Below, piece by piece: positions 13,257 to 20,552 of a stretch of 21,749 nucleotides of DNA. Location of the stretch: contig SUUF01000027.1 in assembly GCA_015062635.1 (NCBI GenBank), positions 1 through 21,749 on the forward strand, read 5' to 3'. Made by a program: the position numbers and the translations under genes. The stretch's first letter is position 1, and each line of letters begins with the position of its first letter. Source of the stretch: Coriobacteriaceae bacterium. GTDB taxonomy: Bacteria; Actinomycetota; Coriobacteriia; Coriobacteriales; Eggerthellaceae. The notes under the pieces were generated by a model. The model saw only the letters and a list, made by a program, of their open reading frames with translations. It did no database searches and was not told the origin of the DNA.

Positions 13257-13595
13257 ATGGCCAGTGAAATGAACATGCAGGACATGGGTGCGGGGGTGGT
13301 GGCGAACGGTCTTCCCGACGAAGAGGTGCTGTATGATTTGGCCGACCTCTTCAAGGTATTCGCCGATACCACGCGCATACGTATACTATATGCGTTGATG
13401 GAGCGCGAGCTGTTCGTGAACGAGATCGCCGAATCAGTGGGAATCTCGCAAAGCGGCGTGTCGCATCAGCTGCGCACGCTGAAGCAGGCGAAGCTCATCC
13501 GCTCCACGCGCGATGGCAAGAACGTGCGGTATGCATTGGACGATGACCACGTTATCACGATGCTGGCACAGGGCTTGACCCACGTGACGGAATAA
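13257..13595 (+). CDS. ArsR/SmtB-family metal-responsive repressor (zinc-type alpha-5 site)
   Basis: A 112-aa winged-helix repressor of the SmtB/CzrA branch. The DNA-recognition region is ELFVNEIAESVGISQSGVSHQLRTLKQAKLI (51-81), followed by the wing TRDGKNVRYAL. The C-terminal helix carries D96-x-H98-x10-H109-x2-E112, which matches residue for residue the alpha-5 zinc ligands of SmtB (D104, H106, H117, E120). No alpha-3 Cys ligands of the ArsR/CadC type are seen. Start ATG 13257 has GAGAGGG upstream and lies downstream of TATAAT. The next gene, a sugar phosphomutase 57 bp on, is not an obvious metal target; no metal transporter is in the window. Confidence 0.9.
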   Translation: MASEMNMQDMGAGVVANGLPDEEVLYDLADLFKVFADTTRIRILYALMERELFVNEIAESVGISQSGVSHQLRTLKQAKLIRSTRDGKNVRYALDDDHVITMLAQGLTHVTE

Positions 13596-13652
13596 TTGCA
13601 AGCGCTTTTTGGATTGCAAGTACATACAGGAGTATTAAGGAAAGGAAACGAT

Positions 13653-15347
13653 ATGGCAAACGAGCAGGTTATCGCACGGTGGCAAGAGAAGGCGACCGAC
13701 CCTGAAATCGCGGCCCAGCTGGCCGATTTGCTGGCGTCGGGCGACGCTGACGCCATCGAGGACGCGTTCTACCGCAACTTGGAATTCGGCACCGCCGGCC
13801 TTCGCGGCGTGTTGGGGCCGGGCACGAACCGCATGAACGTCTACACGGTGGGGCAGGCCACGCAAGGCCTGTGCGATTACCTGAACGCTCACAAGGCCGA
13901 AGGCGCGACGCCGAGCATCGCCATCTGCTATGACTCCCGCATCAATGCGAACCTGTTCGCGCGCGAAACGGCCGCCATCGCCGCTGGCAACGGCATCAAG
14001 GCGCATATCTACCCGCGCCTCGAGCCCACGCCGGCGCTTTCGTTTGCCGTGCGTCATTTGGGGTGCGATGCGGGCGTGAACGTCACTGCAAGCCACAACC
14101 CCGCGAAGTACAACGGCTATAAGGTCTATGGCCCCGACGGTTGTCAGATCGCGAGCGAGATGGCCGACGAGATTCAGGCCACCATTTTGCGCACCGACGC
14201 ATTCGACGACGTGAAGAAGGCCGACTTCGACGAGGCCCTGGCCGCCGGCACCATCGAGTGGATCTCGGACGAGACCCTCGAGGCCTTCCTCGACGCCGTG
14301 CAGGCGCAGAGCGTGACGGCTGCCGGCGACGATGCCGCCGAGCTCAAGCTCGTGTACACGCCGCTCAATGGCACCGGCCTCGAGACCGTCACCAAGATCC
14401 TCAACCGCATCGGCATCGACGACATCACCGTGGTGCCCGAGCAGGCCATGCCCGACGGCAACTTCCCCACCTGCCCGTACCCGAACCCCGAGATGCTCGA
14501 GGCCCTGCAGAAGGGCATCGACCTGTGCGAACAGGTGCATCCCGATTTGCTGCTGGCCACCGATCCCGACACCGACCGCGTGGGCACGGCCGTGAAGAAC
14601 GGCGACGATTACCTGCTGCCTTCCGGTAACGAGATGGGCGTGCTGCTGCTCGACTATATCGGCCGCGTGCGCACGGCCGAGGGCACGATGCCCGAAAATC
14701 CCGTGGCGGTCACCACCATCGTCTCGACCGACATGGTCGATGCCGTGGCTGCCAAGTACGGCATCGAGGTGCGCCGCGTGCTGACCGGTTTCAAGTACAT
14801 CGGCGGCGTCATCGCCGACCTCGAGGCCGAGGGACATCCCGAGCGCTTCGTGTTCGGTTTCGAGGAAAGCTATGGGTACCTGGCCGGCACGCATGCCCGC
14901 GACAAGGACGCCGTGGTCGCATCGATGCTCATTTGCCAGATGGCGCGGTACTATCGTGCGCGCGGCAAGAACCTGGCGCAGGCGCTGGAAGACCTGTACC
15001 AAGAGCATGGGTATTACCGCAACAAGACCGAGACCGCCGAGTTCGAGGGCGTTGCCGGCGCTCAGGCCATGAAGGACCTGATGGCGGGCCTGCGTACGCA
15101 GCCGCCGACCGAAATTGGCGGACTTGCCGTGGAAGGCGTGCTCGATTATCAGGCGGGTGTCGCCGATCTGCCGAAGGCCAATGTGCTCGAGTTCAACCTC
15201 GAGGGTGGCCAGAAGGTCATCTTCCGCCCGTCGGGTACCGAGCCGAAGATCAAGGCGTATATCTTCGCGCATGACGCAACCGCCGAGGCCACCGAGGCCC
15301 TGCGCGCCAAGCTCATCGAGGCCGCCCAGGGAATCCTGAAGGCATAA
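13653..15347 (+). CDS. Phosphoglucomutase/phosphomannomutase family enzyme
   Basis: A 564-aa alpha-D-phosphohexomutase that interconverts 1- and 6-phosphates of glucose or mannose, feeding glycogen, cell-wall and nucleotide-sugar synthesis. Visible motifs are the phosphoserine loop VTASHNPAKYNGYK (S147), the metal loop TDPDTDRVG (D304, D306, D308), the sugar loop GFEESYGYL and the phosphate loop FRPSGTEPK near the C-terminus. Length fits the long PgcA-like phosphoglucomutases of Firmicutes and Actinobacteria (about 560-580 aa). I choose ATG 13653 because AAGGAAAGG lies 7-15 bp before it; an upstream in-frame start at 13596 lies on the ArsR stop. Two ATTGCAAG repeats (13595, 13613) stand in the gap. 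A strong terminator follows. Confidence 0.95.
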   Translation: MANEQVIARWQEKATDPEIAAQLADLLASGDADAIEDAFYRNLEFGTAGLRGVLGPGTNRMNVYTVGQATQGLCDYLNAHKAEGATPSIAICYDSRINANLFARETAAIAAGNGIKAHIYPRLEPTPALSFAVRHLGCDAGVNVTASHNPAKYNGYKVYGPDGCQIASEMADEIQATILRTDAFDDVKKADFDEALAAGTIEWISDETLEAFLDAVQAQSVTAAGDDAAELKLVYTPLNGTGLETVTKILNRIGIDDITVVPEQAMPDGNFPTCPYPNPEMLEALQKGIDLCEQVHPDLLLATDPDTDRVGTAVKNGDDYLLPSGNEMGVLLLDYIGRVRTAEGTMPENPVAVTTIVSTDMVDAVAAKYGIEVRRVLTGFKYIGGVIADLEAEGHPERFVFGFEESYGYLAGTHARDKDAVVASMLICQMARYYRARGKNLAQALEDLYQEHGYYRNKTETAEFEGVAGAQAMKDLMAGLRTQPPTEIGGLAVEGVLDYQAGVADLPKANVLEFNLEGGQKVIFRPSGTEPKIKAYIFAHDATAEATEALRAKLIEAAQGILKA

Positions 15348-15371
15348 CGGGCGCGAGCGCATTCGACGTAC

Positions 15372-15405
15372 AAGCAAGCCGGGGCATCCCCCCGGCTTGC
15401 TTTTT
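15372..15405 (+). terminator. Intrinsic terminator of the phosphomutase gene
   Basis: AAGCAAGCCGGGG (15372-15384), 5-nt loop, CCCCGGCTTGCTT (15390-15402), then TTT. The 13-bp stem is perfect and begins 24 bp after the stop codon. Confidence 0.93.
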
Positions 15406-15545
15406 GCCACGGGTCATCGTTGATCCGTGTTTTGGAAAAGAGCCGAAGGATGCGACCTCCGGTTCTTTTCCGGCGGGTGTTTTCGCGCCGTGCGCTACAC
15501 TTGCCTGGTACCTCTGAATCGAATTTGCGTTTTGGGAGCAGGAAC

Positions 15546-16112
15546 ATGAAGGAACTGAGCGACAAGAAGGTGGCCATCGTCATCGCGCCCGAGTTTTTCC
15601 GGGACGAGGAGTATGCGCAGCCGCATGCGAGCTTGAACCTCGCGAAAGCCGACATCACGACCGTGAGCCGTGCGGTGGGCAAGTGCTATGGCAGCCGTGG
15701 CAGCGTCGTGCACGCACGCATGACCTTGGAAGATGCTGCCAAGCAAGATTGGGATGCGGTCGTGTTCGTGGGCGGCGCCGGCAGCGAGACTTATATCGAC
15801 GACCCGGTTGCGCACGCACTGGCGCTGCGTACGAACGAGCGCGGCAAGCTGGTGGCGGCCATTTGCAAGGCGCCCTGCATCCTCGCGCATGCCGGGCTGC
15901 TGCGCGGTGCCGAGGCCACGAGCTTCGTCGACGATCAAGACGACCTGCGCAAGCACGGGGTAAAGGTCAGCACGTCACCTGTGGTCGAGACCGAGGTCAA
16001 CGGCGCGCCCGTCATCACCGCGAATGGCCCGCAGGCGGCCTTTGCGTTCGGCCAGGCCCTGGTGAACAACCTGCGCGGACCGTACGACCCCTTTGGCCTT
16101 TCCGCGTTCTAG
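15546..16112 (+). CDS. DJ-1/PfpI-family protein
   Basis: A 188-aa class-I glutamine-amidotransferase-like protein of the DJ-1/PfpI superfamily. The nucleophile-elbow cysteine is C107 in VAAICKAPCILAHAG, and the fold motifs VAIVIAPEFF (strand 1), WDAVVFVGGAGS and VITANGPQAAFAFG are clear. Members act as glyoxalase/deglycase-like stress proteins or peptidases; the exact activity is open, and the residue after Cys is Lys, where many PfpI proteins have His. Start ATG 15546 has GGGAGCAGGA upstream; a longer frame from 15420 runs through the promoter region, where TACACT (15490-15495) is a candidate -10. It sits 56 bp before the ABC1-type kinase gene and may be cotranscribed with it. Confidence 0.9.
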   Translation: MKELSDKKVAIVIAPEFFRDEEYAQPHASLNLAKADITTVSRAVGKCYGSRGSVVHARMTLEDAAKQDWDAVVFVGGAGSETYIDDPVAHALALRTNERGKLVAAICKAPCILAHAGLLRGAEATSFVDDQDDLRKHGVKVSTSPVVETEVNGAPVITANGPQAAFAFGQALVNNLRGPYDPFGLSAF

Positions 16113-16168
16113 CGCAGCGGGCGTATTACAATTCGTACAGCAGGTGCATCTAAGAGGAAGGAGACGAC

Positions 16169-17833
16169 ATGGCGGTTAACGCGCGTGGAACCGTGGCCAA
16201 GGCCCGGGCCGTTGCGAGCATCACGATGGATGCCGAATCGCGCAAGCGGCTGTCTGAAATCGTCTCGATTCTGAACAAGCACCAGCTGCTGCGTCGTCCC
16301 ACGCCCGAAAGCGCCAAGGCGGTGCTCGAGGACCTCGGCCCCACGTTCATCAAGCTCGGGCAGATGGTTTCGAGCCATTCCGACGTCTTTCCGGCGGAGT
16401 ATTGCGAGACGTTTGCGAGTTTGCGCAACCAGACCAACCCGCTTCCGTTCGACGAGATCGAAGCCATTTTGCACGAGGCGTTCGGCGATGGGTACGATGA
16501 CGTTTTCGCCTCGGTCGACCCGGTGGCGCTCGGCAGCGCGAGCATCGCGCAGGTGCATCATGCCGTGCTCGCGAATGGCGACGAGGTGGCCGTGAAGGTG
16601 CAGCGTCCGGGCATCAAGCCGAAGCTGCACGAGGATATCAAGCTGTTGCGCAAGGCGAGCGAGATTCTCGAGGTGGCCGACCAGATCGGCATCGAGTTCG
16701 ACGTGAGCCAGTTCATCGATGAGCTCGACCGCACCGTGAACGAGGAAATCGACTTCCGCATCGAGGCAAACAACCTGTCGGAATTCTACGAGAACAACCT
16801 GAAGCGCAAGGACATTGCGAGCCCGCGTGTGTACGAGGAGCTATCCAGCGAGAATGTCCTGGTGATGGAGTATATCGATGGCCTGAGCTTCGAGCATCTC
16901 GATGAGTTGACCGCGCGCTATGGCGAGCGTAAGATGCGCGACTTCGGCAAGCGCATCGTGCAGAATTATCTCGAGCAGATGCTCGAGGACGGCTTGTTCC
17001 ACGACGATCCGCATCCGGCCAACATGATGATTCGCAACGACGAGGTGGTGTGGATCGACCTGGGCATGATGGGGCGCCTCACCCGCGGGGAGCGCGAGCT
17101 CATGCGCCAGCTGTTCACGGCCGTGGCGTTCGGCGATTCGGCCGAGGTCAAGCGCACGTTGCTCATCTGGGGACACGCGAGCGGGCAGATCGACCACCCG
17201 CGCCTGCTGCGCGACATCGACTCGATGCTCGCTCGCTATGCCGGGCGCGATATCGCGAACCTCGACCTGACGAATGGCATCAACGACCTGCTGAACATCC
17301 TGCGCGGGCAGAAGATCGACATGCCGGGCTCGTTCCTGTCGCTTGCGCGCGGCTTGATGACGCTGCAGGGCACCGTTCAGCACGTGAATCCCGACATCTC
17401 GGTGACGGTGACGCTCGAGCGCTACCTCAAGCGCACGGCGGTCGACACGATGGACCCGTTCACCCGCGCCGAGAACCTGGCGGCCGACAGCTATCGCGCC
17501 GCCGAGCACATGGTTCAGATTCCCCAGGCCACGTACGATGTGCTCAGCGAGCTGAAGAAAGGTGAGCTGCAGGTGAACATGCAGCTCAAGAACCTCGAGG
17601 AGCCGGTGAACGCCCTGCGCCGGTCGGTCGAGCGTCTCGAGATGGGCATCATCACGGCGGGCTTGTTCATCGGCAGCAGCATGCTGTGCATGACGAACAT
17701 GGAGCCGAAGGTGCTTGGCATTCCCATCATCGGGTTCCTGGGGTTTGGCTGCGCGCTCGTTTTGGCTATCTACTTGGTATGGAAGCTGCACGATGCCGAG
17801 AAGGCCAAGCGCAAGTATCGCCGAAACAAGTAG
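16169..17833 (+). CDS. ABC1/AarF (UbiB-type) atypical kinase with C-terminal membrane helices
   Basis: A 554-aa member of the ABC1/ADCK/UbiB family. The family-specific KxGQ motif is FIKLGQ (60-65), the Ala-rich nucleotide loop is GSASIAQVH (122-130), the catalytic Lys is in AVKVQRPG (K143), the catalytic loop is HDDPHPANMM (278-287) and the DFG-equivalent is DLGMMG (297-302). Two hydrophobic segments (about 495-517 and 523-545) with a basic tail (KAKRKYRRNK) anchor it in the membrane. In ubiquinone producers UbiB supports quinone synthesis; here a role in menaquinone or other isoprenoid lipid handling is an inference. Start ATG 16169 has AAGGAGAC upstream. A TACAAT (16127-16132) could give it its own promoter. 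Confidence 0.94.
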   Translation: MAVNARGTVAKARAVASITMDAESRKRLSEIVSILNKHQLLRRPTPESAKAVLEDLGPTFIKLGQMVSSHSDVFPAEYCETFASLRNQTNPLPFDEIEAILHEAFGDGYDDVFASVDPVALGSASIAQVHHAVLANGDEVAVKVQRPGIKPKLHEDIKLLRKASEILEVADQIGIEFDVSQFIDELDRTVNEEIDFRIEANNLSEFYENNLKRKDIASPRVYEELSSENVLVMEYIDGLSFEHLDELTARYGERKMRDFGKRIVQNYLEQMLEDGLFHDDPHPANMMIRNDEVVWIDLGMMGRLTRGERELMRQLFTAVAFGDSAEVKRTLLIWGHASGQIDHPRLLRDIDSMLARYAGRDIANLDLTNGINDLLNILRGQKIDMPGSFLSLARGLMTLQGTVQHVNPDISVTVTLERYLKRTAVDTMDPFTRAENLAADSYRAAEHMVQIPQATYDVLSELKKGELQVNMQLKNLEEPVNALRRSVERLEMGIITAGLFIGSSMLCMTNMEPKVLGIPIIGFLGFGCALVLAIYLVWKLHDAEKAKRKYRRNK

Positions 17834-17893
17834 CCAGGGCGGCCGCTTCCGGAAGCGCAACCGAGGATTGGCCTTTTGCCGCAAACGGTGCGG

Positions 17894-17899
17894 TATGAT
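17894..17899 (+). promoter_or_regulatory. Candidate -10 of the HIT gene
   Basis: TATGAT lies 30 bp before the HIT-protein ATG, downstream of a perfect CGCTTCC-GGAAGCG palindrome (17844-17857) that follows the ABC1-type gene. The -35 is weak. Confidence 0.35.
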
Positions 17900-17928
17900 G
17901 CTTTTGCAACGCATAAGGAGGTTTGCTC

Positions 17929-18306
17929 ATGGTTAAAGACGATTGCATCTTCTGCAAGATCGGTGCGGGCGAGATTCCCGTACAGGCCGTTTACGAGGAT
18001 GAATACTGCATTGCGTTCCCCGATATGGAGCCGCTGATGCCCGTGCATGTGCTCATCATTCCCAAAGACCACTACTCCGATGTGGCCGACGATGTGCCCG
18101 AGGAGCTGCTTGGCCACCTGTTCAAGGTTGTCCAGAAGGTTTCCGATATCACCGGCATCCATGAAGGAGGGTTCCGCCTGCTGCTGAACACCGGCGATGA
18201 CGCGAGCCAGAGCGTGCGCCACCTGCATATTCACATGCTCGGCGGCCACAAGATGCCGCGCCCCAACGACCAGGACTGGAGTTTCGAGGCGAATAAAGAC
18301 AACTAG
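17929..18306 (+). CDS. HIT-family (HINT-like) nucleoside phosphoramidase/hydrolase
   Basis: A 125-aa histidine-triad protein. The triad HLHIHML (H98, H100, H102) lies in QSVRHLHIHMLGG, closely matching the HINT signature, with H100 as nucleophile. The N-terminus DCIFCKIGAGEIP and the segment PVHVLIIPKDHY are also characteristic. HINT enzymes hydrolyse AMP-lysine or other purine-nucleoside phosphoramidates and release AMP from aminoacyl-adenylates. I choose ATG 17929, 7 nt after GGAGG (17917-17921); the TTG at 17923 is too close to that site. A hydrolase of nucleotidyl-amide bonds lies 220 bp from the end of the RiPP locus that carries a nucleotidyltransferase domain, which may be coincidence. 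Confidence 0.94.
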   Translation: MVKDDCIFCKIGAGEIPVQAVYEDEYCIAFPDMEPLMPVHVLIIPKDHYSDVADDVPEELLGHLFKVVQKVSDITGIHEGGFRLLLNTGDDASQSVRHLHIHMLGGHKMPRPNDQDWSFEANKDN

Positions 18307-18525
18307 GGCTAGGGGGTTCCGGTGGCCTATGGCCGCCGAAACTGCTTGCACTGCTGAAAGGCGCCCAGGCACACCGTCTTCGCGCGAGGGCTGGAACAGG
18401 CCTTCTCGTCGCGGTGGCCTGGGCCCTTGATTGCATCCGCCACCTCGGCCTCGCCCGGTTTGACCTCTATGGCAGCCGACGCACGTCGGCGCTGCGAGGG
18501 GATTGGTCGTTTCGCTCTCCCGCCG
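18307..18525. other. Convergent intergenic region between HIT and radical-SAM genes
   Basis: It contains two stems: CGGTGGCC-TAT-GGCCGCCG (about 18320-18338) after the HIT gene and GCCGAC-GCAC-GTCGGC (18475-18490) after the radical-SAM gene. Neither has a U-tract. A minus-strand frame (18327-18605) overlaps the end of the radical-SAM gene in another frame and encodes a Cys-containing basic peptide without support as a gene. Confidence 0.45.
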
Positions 18526-20163
18526 TCATCCGTCCGATCGCTCGTCGAAGACGAGCGCCTTCGTGCGTTCGAGCACGCGTACGTATTCGGTGCGTGCGCT
18601 GTCATTGGGCGGCAGGTGCAAATCGACCTTGCGGCCGAATGCTTCTTTCAGTTCTCGTCTGAGGTCGAAAAACGAGCGGCCCAAGACCACGTCGGGCGGC
18701 ATCTCCACAATCAGGTCGACGTCGGAGTGCGCGTTTGCGCAGCCGAGCGCGAACGAGCCGTAGACCCAGGCCCGCGCTACACCGAACTTCCGGAGCACGG
18801 GCGCGGCAAGGCGTCCCACTTCTTCAGGGCCGACTTTCACATCACGGCGTTTTTCGCCCATGTTCGCATATTGCGCTAACACGAAACTCTCGGGGTCATC
18901 TTTCCAAAACACGCATTCACGCTGGCCTGCCATCCGCCGCTTGGGGCATCCGCCGACGCAGACGGGAAGCCATATGCATGCCTGGCATTCCTCGTCATCC
19001 GCGACTGCGTCCAGGCTTCCGCGTATGAACCAGTGACGGTTTTCGGGGTGCGTCGCCGTATCCTCCGGGCGGGCGGGGTCCCAAGTAGCCGCATTGCCGA
19101 ACGTGTATTGCGGATCGTGGGTAAGGCCATCGCATGCGAACAGGCGCCCTTTCTCGTCGACGCTCACGTTGAAGGGGGCCTGCGCGGTGCAGCATCGCGC
19201 CTTAGCGCCGTGGAGCCTCATCGAACCGTAGTCGAGGCTCAGCCGTTTCAAACTCTGTTCGTCGAGCAGTTGCGGCATTTCATCCCGCGAAAGGGCCGCT
19301 TCGCTGTCGTAGACGTGCGCCTCGCGGAATACCAGCTTGTTCCCGCTTTCCCGTGCGATGTCGGCCACGCGGGTGCGCAGCGCATCGACGTCGGCGATGT
19401 TGCTCGCATGCACGTTCATGCGAACTTCGACGGGGAAGGGGATGCGCGCAGAGAGGTTCTCCATGATGCGGTCGAACGTGTTGCCGCCGCCTGCCAGGTG
19501 GCGAGTAGCGTCGTGCGTGGGCCCCAACCCGTCGACGGTCACACGCACCGACTTGACCCGGCTGGCGGCGAGCATGCGCGCCATCTCGCGGTCGAGCAGA
19601 TATCCGTTCGTGAGCACCGACGCGCGGATGCCGGCTCCGTGCTTCGAGCATGCCGCCTCGAGAAGCCGTGTGAGCCGCCTGATGACCGTCGGGGCGAGCA
19701 ACGGCTCGCCGCCATACCACACGATCGAGAGCTCCTCGGCGCCGCTCGTTGCGAGGAGCTTCTCGGCAAGGGCCGCGACATCGTCTTGCACCGCCTCGCT
19801 CATCGTTGCCGCGCGATGGACCTGGAAGCAGTACGGGCAGTCGAAATTGCACGCCATCGTAGGGCAGATGGTGAGCCGAATCCGCCTTTGACGGGCAAGG
19901 CTGCCAGCCCGCCGCTCTTCGAGCCGCGCGCGTTCATCGAAGTCGACGATAAGCCCGCGTTCAGCGAGACGTTCAAGCACGGGATGTGTTGCGGGAAGCT
20001 CGTCCAAGCTCTTCAGTAAGGCGTATTCGAGCAGGGGAACTTTTCCCATCGTGCCCGCATACAGGTTGGCGACGATGGGGTCATCGCCACCGGGCGGCCA
20101 TGCGAATATGTTATAGCGGGACTCGGTCCAACCTGCCTGGACCGCCGTGCGAACGGTTGGCAT
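18526..20163 (-). CDS. Radical-SAM/SPASM peptide maturase fused to an MNT-type nucleotidyltransferase domain
   Basis: A 545-aa two-enzyme fusion. Residues 1-95 form an N-terminal region typical of RiPP radical-SAM maturases, probably a winged-helix leader-binding domain. The radical-SAM core (about 96-310) has the 4Fe-4S motif C105-x3-C109-x2-C112 and WYGGEP (149-154). The SPASM part fits the consensus fully: C325-x13-G-x4-C344, then C393-x2-C396-x5-C402-x3-C406 and C417, so two auxiliary clusters are expected. Residues about 440-545 are a polymerase-beta-fold minimal nucleotidyltransferase: VYGSFALG (467-474), SDVDLIVE (D481, D483) and KVDLHLP (D514), all three acidic ligands present. It lies 22 bp after the precursor gene in one operon, with a weak AGGG ribosome site. 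The substrate of the NTase domain is unknown. Confidence 0.9.
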   Translation of the reverse strand: MPTVRTAVQAGWTESRYNIFAWPPGGDDPIVANLYAGTMGKVPLLEYALLKSLDELPATHPVLERLAERGLIVDFDERARLEERRAGSLARQRRIRLTICPTMACNFDCPYCFQVHRAATMSEAVQDDVAALAEKLLATSGAEELSIVWYGGEPLLAPTVIRRLTRLLEAACSKHGAGIRASVLTNGYLLDREMARMLAASRVKSVRVTVDGLGPTHDATRHLAGGGNTFDRIMENLSARIPFPVEVRMNVHASNIADVDALRTRVADIARESGNKLVFREAHVYDSEAALSRDEMPQLLDEQSLKRLSLDYGSMRLHGAKARCCTAQAPFNVSVDEKGRLFACDGLTHDPQYTFGNAATWDPARPEDTATHPENRHWFIRGSLDAVADDEECQACIWLPVCVGGCPKRRMAGQRECVFWKDDPESFVLAQYANMGEKRRDVKVGPEEVGRLAAPVLRKFGVARAWVYGSFALGCANAHSDVDLIVEMPPDVVLGRSFFDLRRELKEAFGRKVDLHLPPNDSARTEYVRVLERTKALVFDERSDG

Positions 20164-20185
20164 TCACGCAACCCTGCTAATCGGT

Positions 20186-20401
20186 TTAAGCGCAAATGGA
20201 ATTGGGTTCGGCCGTGTGGCAGGCGGGATCGTTATCGCCGCCGAAACCGCCAAAACCGCCGGCGATATAGTCGAGCTGCTCATCGGAAAGAGTGACTCCC
20301 GCCTCGTCGAGCAATTTGTCGAGGGCTGCCTTGTCATCTGCTTCCAGCGCCGCCTTGAACTTGTCCTTGCCGACTTTCTTGATGATGTCCCTCAGCTCCA
20401 T
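20186..20401 (-). CDS. RiPP precursor peptide with double-glycine leader
   Basis: A 71-aa small protein with a helical, charged leader (1-49) ending LSDEQLDYIAGG, the leader-end pattern of Nif11-like and other double-glycine RiPP precursors, which C39-type proteases cut after GG. The 22-residue C-terminal part from F50 begins FGGFGGDNDP and contains C61, C70, T63 and S68. Two Cys in a Gly/Asp/Asn-rich core suit thioether formation by a SPASM radical-SAM enzyme, which is encoded 22 bp downstream. Start ATG 20401 has AGGAAAGGA 9-17 bp upstream on the minus strand, and a perfect TATAAT lies further up. Identity as the maturase substrate is inferred from position and leader type. Confidence 0.87.
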   Translation of the reverse strand: MELRDIIKKVGKDKFKAALEADDKAALDKLLDEAGVTLSDEQLDYIAGGFGGFGGDNDPACHTAEPNSICA

Positions 20402-20443
20402 GATGAGATCCTTTCCTGGCTCGCCGGTCGCTTTCCTTAGTCC

Positions 20444-20449
20444 ATTATA
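20444..20449 (-). promoter_or_regulatory. -10 element of the RiPP operon
   Basis: ATTATA on the plus strand reads TATAAT on the minus strand, 43 bp before the precursor ATG. The -35 region is poor by eye (TGAGAT-like at about 17 bp). Confidence 0.6.
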
Positions 20450-20552
20450 CTGAGGGTCCTACCATTACATCTCACACTCGTTTCCTGCGGGTGGGCGCGA
20501 TGAGAAAGCAAGCTTGCCGCATCGGAGGGCACCGGATTGTAGGAGGTGGCAC

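Noticed and set aside
13374..13398. Imperfect palindrome CGCATACGTATACTATATGCG within the ArsR gene, considered as its operator
   Set aside because: It lies in coding sequence for RIRILYALM, which is conserved as protein, and the symmetry is only partial.
13635..15410. 591-aa open frame antisense to the phosphomutase
   Set aside because: Long antisense frames are expected in high-GC genes; the plus strand has all phosphomutase motifs and the antisense protein has none.
18327..18605. Minus-strand 92-aa frame with Cys residues at the end of the radical-SAM gene, considered as a second precursor
   Set aside because: It overlaps the NTase-domain coding sequence in another frame, has no ribosome site, no leader-like helix and no GG motif.
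18526..18850. HEPN-MNT toxin-antitoxin module
   Set aside because: The MNT domain is fused to the maturase and no HEPN gene is in the vicinity.
20514..20552. TTG start for the Fic gene
   Set aside because: GTG 20553 has a strong AGGAGG at 6 nt; the TTG has no ribosome site at a usual distance.
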